Source of the DNA: Tulasnella sp. 424
Lineage: Eukaryota > Basidiomycota > Agaricomycetes > Cantharellales > Tulasnellaceae
Length of the DNA: 11,583 nt
NCBI GenBank assembly: GCA_019633425.1
Contig: WSUB01000423.1
Location: 1 to 11,583 of the forward strand
Direction of reading: 5' to 3'
Positions within the stretch are counted from its first letter, which is position 1. The number at the start of each line of letters is the position of its first letter. Made by a program: the position numbers and the translations under genes. The notes under the pieces were generated by a model that did no database searches, was not told the origin of the DNA, and saw nothing but the letters and a program-made list of their open reading frames with translations. Below, piece by piece: positions 1 to 7,830 of the stretch.

Positions 1-742
1 GACCGAGAAGACGAGCGAGGTATCGGCCCTTGAGTCGCCACTTGGGCTGTCGGTGCGTACGAGGTAGCAGTGCACTGACGAACAAATACCCGTGTCATTA
101 GTTTCAAGCAGAAGCGATTTTTGACGAGGGTTGCACTCACGTCTCCGATCGCGTAAACGTCGTTCACGCCCAACAACCTCAAATAGTCATCGACCAACAA
201 CCCCCTCCTGTTCGTCTGGTGCTGCGGCAACTGGGCCATCAAGTCCCTCGTAATTGGCCTACTAACGTTGCCCGCCGCCCACACCAACAATCCATAAGGA
301 AGGTCCTCGACTTGTCCCTTATCGTTCTTAACCACGACCGTCTTGTCCTTGACTTCCTTGACCATGGTCTTAGTGAGAACTTCGATGTTCTGCTCCTTGA
401 ACGTTGACTCGGTGCATTGGATCAGTTCGCGGCTGAACATGGGCAGGACGTTGGGCAGGGCCTCGACGAGGGTGATTTTGAGTTTGTCGGCGAGTTTGGG
501 GTACCATGAGCGGAGGTCGTCTTTGATGAAGTCGTGGAGTTCGCCGGAGAATTCAACGCCTGTTGGACCGCCGCCGACGACGACTAAAAGACGCACGCAA
601 GGTCAGTTAGACACACGACGGCTTTCAAAGTCGTTACAGTTCCCCTGACTTACTCATGTGCATCAACCGGTCGACCTCTGCCTCGCTCTAGTCGGGGAAG
701 GCAGCCGACTCGATACAGTCCATAACGCGCTCGCGAAGTTTC
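1..742 (-). pseudogene. Type II NADH:ubiquinone oxidoreductase (NDE/NDI family), downstream part, broken
   Basis: This is the C-terminal half of a single-subunit, rotenone-insensitive NADH dehydrogenase, a family of mitochondrial inner-membrane flavoproteins that pass electrons from NADH to quinone without pumping protons. Exons on the minus strand are 742-654, 583-141 and 74-1, separated by introns of 70 nt (653-584, GTAAGT donor) and 66 nt (140-75, GTGAGT donor). Visible family marks are the second Rossmann loop GGGPTG just after the first intron, VEALP, the LPYGLLVWAAG segment, and the FAD-side motif YAIGDC followed by TATSYAPTAQVA. The gene is not intact: an in-frame TAG lies at 690-688, where the family normally continues FPD-Q, and two bases appear missing near 28-31, so the expected QQGRYLARL reads out of frame. 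It is cut from its upstream part by the 10.4-kb transposon. The 3' end lies outside the window. The family assignment is very secure; the paralogue (external or internal facing) is not decidable. Confidence 0.9.
740..742. repeat. Target site duplication, left copy (TTC)
   Basis: TTC directly precedes the CACTG terminus and is repeated directly after the other terminus at 11145-11147. Removing the element and one copy restores the reading of the interrupted NADH dehydrogenase exon (GAG AAA CTT on the minus strand), which supports the exact boundary. Confidence 0.9.
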
Positions 743-755
743 CACTGTGTACCCC
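743..755 (+). repeat. Left terminal inverted repeat of the CACTA-like element
   Basis: CACTGTGTACCCC, an exact inverted match to 11132-11144. Beyond it the two ends remain loosely alike (C-rich, then AGG against TGG), so the perfect repeat is short and the rest of the end is a diverged subterminal zone. Confidence 0.93.
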
Positions 756-1050
756 CACCCCAGGTTTCCGTTTCGCGGAACCTCGGATTTCGCATAAGGG
801 AAACCTCGAAGGTCGTGTAAGGACCTACTGGGATTCCTAACCCAGAGCAACTTCCCGGTCCGGGGCCAATTTTTACAGGGCGGGCAACCTCTCACTTTAT
901 TCCAGTTTGCAATCCTTGGACCAAACCCAGGTCGGTCACACCTCGAGAAATATGAGCCAAGCAAATAAATTCCGCAGACTAATGAATGATTGCATGAGAT
1001 GAACAACATCGACCAAAGAAAAGAACTGTTGGGATGGGATGTGATATCGG
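756..1050. other. Left subterminal region, no gene seen
   Basis: This is the stretch between the left terminal repeat and the stop codon of the minus-strand gene. It holds inverted copies of a subterminal motif, GGTTTCC at 763-769 and GGAAACC at 799-805, and presumably the 3' untranslated region and polyadenylation signals of the minus-strand gene. The open frames that cross it do not look coding. Confidence 0.6.
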
Positions 1051-3309
1051 TCAGTCTTCCTCCATCTCGTCCGAGTCCATATAGGTCTGCCCGTCCTCCC
1101 CAACAAGCCAATTACCTCCTTCCTCTTGTTCAACTTCGTTCTCTCCACCCTCTCCATCATAGTCGTTCTCACTGTATTCATCGTCCTCGCCGTCATCAGC
1201 ACTGTCGACATCCTCGCCGTCGACATCGGGGTCCTCAGCATTCTCGGGCTCGCTGTCCTCACGATCTTCGCCAAGTTCTTCATCCTCGGACTCAGGCTGA
1301 GAGTCTTGAATAGCCTTCTGATCACTGACTTTGCCATGCTTGGACTTTGCAGCGGGGGCTTTGGCTTTGGCTTTGGCGGCGGAGGATCCTATGCGTCCTA
1401 AGAGACCAAATGAGCCGTTAGCTAAAGAGCGGACCAGAACAAAGAATAGAAAGTACCGTTGCCATCATCGTCGCGGTCATCGTCGTCGTCTTCGTCTTCA
1501 TCGCCATCACCGTCACCGTCACCGTCGCCATCGCCGTCGCCGTCGTCCAGAAGCTCCCTGGGGAGAGTGGGATCTTCTATCCCTTTCTTGCGACAGTGCT
1601 GTCGAGCATTTTGGCAGATACCTTTGATAAACTCTCGAGTTGCCCAATTATTTTCGAACTGCGCCATAAAAGGGAACCGTTTCTTGACCTCCAGTGATAA
1701 AGATGGGTCAATCAGTAAACAAGCCGATAGGAAGAGTGTACTATGGTACTTACAATACTATAGCATGTAAAGATCGCCCGGTCGTTCTGACTTGTGATCT
1801 TTCGCCAGATATCGAGCTGCGATTCATAAACCGCATAACGGACACAGCGCTAGTGACGGAAAGAGGTGCATCAGTAGTCAAATCTACACATGAACGTCAG
1901 GCCTACTTACCCGGATGTTGCTGTAAGTGTCATAATCGTCCTCCAAGCCCATATGGATCTGTAAGTTCCATCCGCGCTTGCCACGCTCGCCAGGGGGACG
2001 AGGGATCAGGTAAGTCTTGGACGCAAGTTCCTGCTGGGTTTGCTGGTTCACGTGCTTGAGACGCTCAACCTCAGCGTCCTTGGCCACCAACAATGCTGTG
2101 CGAGAGGTTGCATTAGGTCAGCGTAATGGAGAGAGTGTTACCACCCACTTACCTTTGAGACCGGCATTCTCCTTCTCAAGAAGAACCTTTTGAGCTGCGA
2201 CAACAGCGGATTTCTGGGGAGCGGGCCCTTTCTTAGTCTTGGCGGATTTCTCAGGCGCGGCGGAAAGTTCGTTAGAGGTAATGACAGGCGAGTTGAGTGT
2301 TGTCGACGACGGAGATCGCGATGGCGGGTTTGCAGGTGCCAAACGAGGACCACCACGAGCCCCGGGATGCTTTGCTGAAGCTGAAGTTGCCTTGGCTGCC
2401 TTGGTCTTCTTGGCTTGAGGGGCACCAGAGTCGTCGGATTGAACATCTTCAGCGGCTGGCGTGGTTCCCGAGATGCTGCGAGCACTTGACTTCCGTTTGA
2501 GGCGATCGCGAGACTCGGTATGAGCCAAGGTCCGACTTGTGAGTTGAGCTTCAAACAATTAGAACGTCAGGATATGGCCTCCTGGAGTTTACGAAGTTAT
2601 TTCTTACCGTTTCCTTGTGCGCGACCCCTTGGAGCAGTCGTATCTGCCATAGCAACGTCACTGTCATCGGCACCACCGACGCTGTCACCGGAATCATTGG
2701 GGGGAGGACGCGATGAGGGCTTGTTGTTGGCACTCTTGGGAAGTTCACGGGCGGGATCCTGTACATTGATCGCTGTTTGGGGATTGATCATGAGTATCAA
2801 GTGCAAGGGGCGGCTCAAGGTGATGGGATCTTACCTTTTGCTGTAGGCTTTCGGCCTGGGGCGGGACGAGTCTTCGTTGCGGTGGTGGACTGCTTGGCGG
2901 CCGGCCGAGGTTTGGAGGGTGCGGAGGTTTTAGACGGTTGCTTAGCCTTGGTGGCACTGGAGGTTGTTCGGACTTGAGGCTTTTGCGATGGATTGCCTGC
3001 GGTCTCCGAGCCAGCAATCAAGTTAGCTTTTGAACAACAGGATTCCAGCCTCACCCACCAGAGATCGAGTAGCCTGTTTCTGATTGGCACGAAGGTAGGA
3101 AATAGAATGAACGAAGAGGAGGAAAGAAGGGAAAAACAGACATAGTTGATCAGCCTATGAACAAAATTCCATAAGAGATAAACACTCACAGGTGGAGCTG
3201 ATACAGCTGCCGATGAACGAGTTTTGCGTGGAGCGGGCTCATCATCAGCTGGACCAGACTCCATCGCCGAGTCGGATTCTTCCGGATTGGCAGTACGACG
3301 GCGTGGCAT
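1051..3309 (-). CDS. Unrecognised transposon-borne protein: basic middle, coiled coil, acidic tail (core part)
   Basis: I do not recognise a named family. Nine exons on minus keep one frame: 3309-3190, 3079-3055, 2996-2835, 2772-2608, 2548-2153, 2095-1911, 1849-1754, 1688-1457, 1397-1051 (stop TGA 1053-1051), giving 575 aa from the ATG at 3309. Most introns are 57-65 nt with GTAAG-type donors and visible CTAAC/CTGAC branch sites; the first is 110 nt. In order the protein has a basic N-terminus (MPRRR), an Ala/Lys/Pro/Ser-rich disordered part to about residue 270, a coiled-coil stretch at about 275-315 spanning an intron, a conserved-looking block LIPRPPGERGKRGWNLQ (about 319-335), a region with FENNWATREFIKG (394-406), an Asp-Gly run (431-459) and a second acidic tail. 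The basic-to-acidic layout suggests a nuclear, DNA- or chromatin-associated protein, but that is inference. The reading frame runs open upstream of 3309, so this is probably the C-terminal part of a longer protein (see 3310-4805). Confidence 0.72.
1457..1550. repeat. Trinucleotide/hexanucleotide repeat encoding an Asp-Gly run
   Basis: The plus strand is built of imperfect CCGTCA/CCATCG-like units, which on the minus strand read GAC GGC and GAT GGC codons followed by GAC/GAT/GAA codons. The synonymous variation between units suggests that the acidic run, not just the DNA, is kept. Confidence 0.75.
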
Positions 3310-4805
3310 AGCCGAGTTGAAATAGCGACTGTTGTAAGAAGGAGGATCAGTTGGTTGAGGTAGGTGGCCACAAGCGAGACATGGAGCAGAAAATGGTTCA
3401 ATTATAAGGCGAAGGTCTGTCCCTGACGGGCACAGAAAGCGCAAAGAGCTTCTACCGGGAATAAGGATCTCCTGAACGCCCGCCCTTCCTCCCCAAACAT
3501 GCCCATCTTGGTGTTGAATTCTGGGTGGCATGAACGACGGCGACGTTTCATTCGAACGTAAATCGAGTACCTGTACTCCTGAATCAGTTGATAATGAGGC
3601 TTGGAAGGACTTCGTGTGATTTGACCCTGGAGCGTGTTTGAGGCTCAGCAACGGCCATTCCAATGTCGGGCGGAGGTGTGGAGGGAATGATGGGATGGAC
3701 GGTGAATTGAATAGGTGCAATCCCGAATCAGCCGATGACGAGGCTTGATCCTCATTCCGGAAGGACTTCATGTGACTTGACTCTGGAGCGGGTTTGGGGC
3801 TCGGCGACGGCCATCGAGGCGCCTGGTGGAGGCGTGGCCCGGGAATGAATGATGGTGAAGTTGTGCTGGTATGTGTATTGAATAGGTGTGCTCCCAAATC
3901 GGCCGATAATGAGGTTCGTTCCTTGATTCGGAAGGGCTTTGTGGAATTTGAATCTGGAGCGGAGTCGAGGCTTGGCAAAAGCCATTGCGATCCGTGGTGG
4001 GCATCCAAAGGCGGTGTGGTCGGCGGCACAGTCAAATGAACACTTGCTGGAGAATTGGAAGTTCGAAAGTGGTTAGTGTCTGCCGGCAATGACAAAAGAA
4101 CGAGGAAGGGCGATCAAACGAACCTGAATCTGCATCTCGAATCCCAAATGAGAACGTTGATGACCGTTCATAATCGGAATTCCCAGTGAGGGGCTGAGAT
4201 TTATGAGCAGTTTGTGTACTCGGTGAAATCAAGATTGGAAGTTGAGGTGAGCGCGGGCGGTAAGGGGTGTTTGGGGTGTGAGGACGTTGGACTTGGAATT
4301 GTGGTTCGTGCATTGAATTTTTGGCTAGCGGATTGGTATGGGTGTTGGGATCAATTTCCGGATCAGGGGAAATTGGAGGAGAAAGCTGGGATGCGTGCGC
4401 GTGATTGTGATAACGAGAACCTGGCAAAACGGCGAATTGAGTCGCCCTGCCGGATGTCGAAGGTAGTAGCTGGGCTGGCACACAATCGGCGGACTTGGGC
4501 GATGCTGTGGTACTTTGGATGAAGGGCGTGAGTAGTAAACTTTGACCAGGAAGTCGTAGAGAACCAAATTTTGGTCGGGCGTGTGTCGGCTCAGGAGTGC
4601 CCGACATCGTAGGTATTGCTTCAAGTAAAGGTTACAATAAGCAATATAGTCAGCAGCGATTTCTCATCGTCGTTGCACCAGAGGTATGAGGCAAAGAGCC
4701 TGCTCCAGCCGATGTCGAAGAGGCGTTGAAATCCAGGTCTTCGCTGGCACAGTTAACGTTCTCCCTAACGCCCTTCAACGGAGATTGCTTGGGAAGCGGG
4801 TTCAT
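3310..4805 (-). CDS. Pro/Ser-rich repeated N-terminal part, probably the same gene as 1051-3309
   Basis: Two further exons, 4805-4679 and 4618-4124, plus 4046-3310, join in frame (both introns phase 1: 4678-4619, 60 nt; 4123-4047, 77 nt) and run without a stop into the MPRRR start at 3309. Taken together with the core this gives about 1,028 aa from ATG 4805, or 982 aa from ATG 4607, which has the better start context (A at -3). The protein is rich in Pro, Ser and Thr, with no membrane segment or enzyme motif that I can see. From about 4030 to 3541 it contains three imperfect repeats of 57, 48 and about 50 aa whose length differences are multiples of three, which favours real coding. A good acceptor-like tract ends at 3329 (branch CTGAT, pyrimidines, ACAACAG); a 99-nt in-frame intron 3427-3329, or a separate first exon for the downstream gene, is a real alternative. 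The function is unknown. Confidence 0.5.
3541..4030. repeat. Three diverged tandem units of about 144-171 bp
   Basis: The anchor ATTGAATAGGTG at 3877-3888 recurs at 3706-3717 (171 bp away) and in diverged form at 3562-3573 (144 bp away). Each unit also repeats a GGAAGGACTT-like and a CTGGAGCG...GGCT...GGCCAT-like block. On the minus strand the units code for similar peptides containing HLFN and TKSF/MKSF. Spacings are multiples of three. Confidence 0.75.
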
Positions 4806-5424
4806 CGGCGATCCGAAGAGAGAGCGAGGTCACCGTTTAGTCCTTCCAAAACAGGTTGGATTTCACTTGCTCCTTGGGCTTCTATCAATCGCGGGGCGGT
4901 CAAAAGCCTAGGGTGAAGTTCCGTGGGGTGAGCTTGAAAAAACCGGGTAGCGGAAATAGACTTACTTGAGGGTTAGGATGCGCTACTCAGAGAACCTTGG
5001 GGAATGGCACCCAAGGCTTGACTTCCCAAGGTGGATCGGTCCGGTTGTTGAAGTCGAGGGATGGATCGCGGGCTGAGCAACAGGTGTCTCAGGTCAAATT
5101 CAGGATGCTACAGATTCTCGAAGCGCATGGTCAAGATCCTTAAATAGTGTGGAGACACGAGGCACTGGCCTTTGATCATTGATCGGCTTGTTTTCTTTCC
5201 AAAAGTGGTGAGTGAGGCAGATTCGAGATCTTGACAGGCAGACGTAAAGGAATTGCAACGTGGTTTGAACTTGAACGGGGTCTCACGCTGTTTCTACTGT
5301 TCGATTCAACCTTGGAGGTTTGCAACGTCCTCCCAGCAGCCTTCGTCCATGAATATAAGGACCACCCACAAGGGCGATGCTCTCGCTTACCACCTGCCTC
5401 TGTCTCTGAATATCAGTGCGAAAG
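4806..5424. promoter_or_regulatory. Divergent intergenic region between the two unrecognised genes
   Basis: This separates the start of the minus-strand gene (4805) from the start of the plus-strand gene (5425) and should hold both promoters. A TATA-like TATAAGG lies at 5354-5360, about 65 bp before the plus-strand ATG. CCTTGGG or its complement CCCAAGG occurs four times, at 4872-4878, 4995-5001, 5010-5016 and 5025-5031; the second and third copies form an inverted pair. On the minus strand a GTAAGT (about 4966-4971) and a CCCTAG downstream could bound a 5' untranslated intron. No convincing coding sequence is seen. Confidence 0.5.
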
Positions 5425-7424
5425 ATGCGACCCTTAACCCAGGCTGAAAGACTCTCCGAGGAAGCAGAGTCTGATGGCGACTCCGGTAAGTGTTTCCCTC
5501 CACCACTCCATCCACTCACTATATTGACCACTCCACTGCTTACTTTCAGCTGCATTGGCTACTAACCTTCAAGTTCTCCAACCTGCACACGTCAATCGCA
5601 ATCAGTCTCGTAGGGATGCGACAACGGGTGGACTATTCACTACAAGGATAAACGGTGCGTTCTTATTCTTTTCTGGACCGCCTCACCTTGCGCTGCACCA
5701 TACCCCTGTTACTGACTGCTCCACGACCCGCCTTCAGCTCCATCGGCCGCTAACGTCCCCCAACCTGCCAACACCAATTGGTCTCGTCGGGACACGACAG
5801 ATGGACTGTTTGCTACGAGGACGGACGGTGCGTTCATATTCTTTTCTGGACCGCCTCACCTCGCGCCGCACTATATCCCTGTTACTGACTGCTCTACGAC
5901 TCGCCTTCAGCTCCATCGGCCGCTAACGTTCCCCAACCTGCCAACACCAATCGATCTTGCAGGGATGCGACAACGGGTGGACTATTTGCTACAAGGATAA
6001 ACGGTGCGTTCTTATTCTTTTCTGGACCACCTCACCTCGCGCTGCACCATACCCCGTTACTGACTGCTCCACGACCCGCCTTCAGCTCCATCGGCCGCTA
6101 ACGTTCCCCAACTTGCAAACCCCAATCGGTCTCGTAGGGACACAACGGATGAACTATTGGCTACGAGGATAAACGGTGTGTTCTTATTCTTTTCGTGCAC
6201 CGAGATACCAACCCTTCCGTCGATCTCCATGCAATAGGATCTCTGCCATCTGTCCCTTCTCACCAAGGTTAGTCTTCCTATCCAACAGCAGTGCCTGACT
6301 CCCCTTTACTGACGCATCGGACATACTTCAACTAATGGAACAGGTTGGGAACTCGGCTACCATACGGTTCAACAATGTGCGGCATGTCGGGAGACTGCCA
6401 CATCCCCCATTTTACTCGTCTGCTCTTGCTCGCAGAGACACGCCATTTGTGCAAACCATCTTGACCTCTTCGAGGGAACCATTAAGCGTGACCAGGATGA
6501 AGAAGAGGAGGGAACCCACCAAATGACAAGGCATCGCCGGGACTCGGGTTTGGGTTCAGAAGGTACGCTAGATTCATGTTTGCAGGGAGTGCACCTTTAC
6601 TAACAAGTTATATCCCAACTTTATTTCCTCATGATAAGTGGGACTCCGTCGATCCTCATCACCGGCTCGGCGCTCGCCATTGACAATCTCCTATGAATCA
6701 ACTCCCAATTCCCGGTATATGGAGACTGACCTACCTTCTCCTGTCAGGCTTTATCGTGACATCGGTGTTCAAGTGGATGAATCTCAGATAGATTTGGACG
6801 GTAAGGTTTGTATTTATATTACAAGGTTCTTTTACTAATCGGCTCAACATGCAGTCTCGATCTACTTTGATGCGCCGACATCGCGCAACCTCTCCACTCC
6901 AAACGGCAAGTCATCAGAGTCGTCAAACCACTCGCCATCATCCCAAACCTCAGTATCGGACTCTCCACCGGCTCAAGGACACGCAGCGATTCAAGGACAC
7001 GCAGCGATTCAAGGACATGCAGGTATGTATATATTTCACCTCATCGTGGATTCCAAAGCACTAAACTAATCTGCACGTTGTCCTTGCGGATATCCTTGTA
7101 ACCCCTTCTCTAGGCAATCCTCCATTATCCCCCTCGAGACCTTCGCCAACGGTAGCCTCGTCCGACCTCCCCGACCTTTCGTCCTTCCCTTCATCTCAGC
7201 CACCGGACAACTACTACGATACCCCTTCTAGCGCTGTAGAGGACCCTGACATGAGCGAGTCTGATGGTCAAGAAGCTAATCTCGACGAGGCCAGCCAAGC
7301 GGCGGACCTGTTTGTCTCCACTAACGGGGGTTCTAACGGAGAGTCTGAGGAGAGTTCAATGGGAGATAGCGATTTCGAGGAGAGCTCAAGTGGAGATAGT
7401 GATGTATCTATGAGTTCTATCTAG
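5425..7424 (+). CDS. Unrecognised ten-exon protein with tandemly duplicated exons and a Cys/His cluster
   Basis: I do not recognise the family. Exons 5425-5485, 5550-5654, 5738-5827, 5911-6003, 6086-6175, 6238-6267, 6344-6562, 6639-6800, 6855-7022 and 7114-7424 join to an unbroken 442-aa frame ending in TAG. All nine introns (54-91 nt) are GT-AG and all are in phase 1. Exons 2-5 encode four related repeats of 30-35 aa (APSAANVPQPANTN-like, then SRRDTTDGLFATR-like; residues 21-146). Residues 168-195 hold a C-x2-C-x11-C-x-C-x3-H-x2-C-x2-H cluster able to bind one or two zinc ions, like a degenerate B-box or RING fold. The rest is Ser/Pro/Glu-rich, with a short QGHAAI repeat (about 324-339) and an acidic Ser-rich tail. 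ATG 5425 follows an in-frame stop and is about 65 bp from a TATA-like box. Its place between a divergent unknown gene and the transposase, inside the terminal repeats, marks it as an element gene or captured cargo. Confidence 0.7.
5550..6200 (+). repeat. Tandem array of an exon-plus-intron cassette, about 173-188 bp period
   Basis: Exon starts at 5550, 5738, 5911 and 6086 are 188, 173 and 175 bp apart. Each unit contains an exon of 90-105 nt and an intron of 82-83 nt that begins GTGCGTTC and ends CGCCTTCAG with a CTGAC branch site. The three full introns are nearly identical, and the fourth copy keeps only the donor side (6176 to about 6198). The duplication therefore multiplied whole exons together with their splice sites. 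Confidence 0.9.
6974..7022 (+). repeat. 18-bp coding tandem repeat, about 2.7 copies
   Basis: CAAGGACACGCAGCGATT starts at 6974, 6992 and 7010 (the last copy partial, with one change). It encodes repeated QGHAAI in the ninth exon of the plus-strand gene and ends exactly at that exon's donor site. Confidence 0.85.
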
Positions 7425-7830
7425 GATATCAATTGAATGTATTTCTCAATCCGGTGTTTTCTCCTAATCGACGGCTTTGCGTGAACGTCCTGGTCGCATT
7501 TCGACTTTGTTCATGTTTGTTTCAAACTCTCCACCTCATCGATTCCCCCCTGCCTTGCACCTCGCTGCCATCATTTGGCACTCCACAAAATCTACTCACA
7601 GGATCCAACTTGCTTCAATGATGCGGCGACTCTCAACTAAACAACAATCAAAAGATTACACCGGTACTAGGACAACACGGTCCCATTTAAATTCAGCCTG
7701 GACCTGTACCCTTCCGTCTCAGTACCATCTCCCCCCCCCCCCATCATCCTATATCCCCTCCTCTCTTCTCCTCTCCTCTCTTCTCCATCCTACTTCCTAA
7801 TCCCCCATCAATCGCCGTGCTTAACTGTAA
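7425..7830 (+). promoter_or_regulatory. Intergenic region with pyrimidine-rich transposase promoter
   Basis: This is the 406 bp between the stop of the ten-exon gene and the transposase ATG. A run of twelve C (7731-7742) is followed by a C/T-only-like tract to about 7806, a frequent core-promoter feature in basidiomycetes. TTTAAAT near 7686 is a weak TATA candidate. No gene is seen in it. Confidence 0.5.

Noticed and set aside
990..1627. Plus-strand frames rich in Ser, Arg and His or in hydrophobic residues near the left end
   Set aside because: They are complements of the acidic tail codons of the minus-strand gene, whose spliced frame runs cleanly to a stop at 1051.
2138..2554. Second minus-strand frame parallel to 2118-2558
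   Set aside because: It is out of phase with the splice-consistent exon 2548-2153 and gives an Arg/Pro-rich shadow peptide.
3010..3190. Hydrophobic stretch in the 426-codon minus-strand frame, resembling a membrane segment
   Set aside because: It falls within an intron with a GTGAGT donor at 3189-3184 and a CAATCAG acceptor ending at 3080; the pyrimidine-rich tract explains the hydrophobic reading.
4686..4916. Plus-strand frame in the intergenic region
   Set aside because: It is short, without motif or promoter, and overlaps the first proposed exon of the divergent minus-strand gene.
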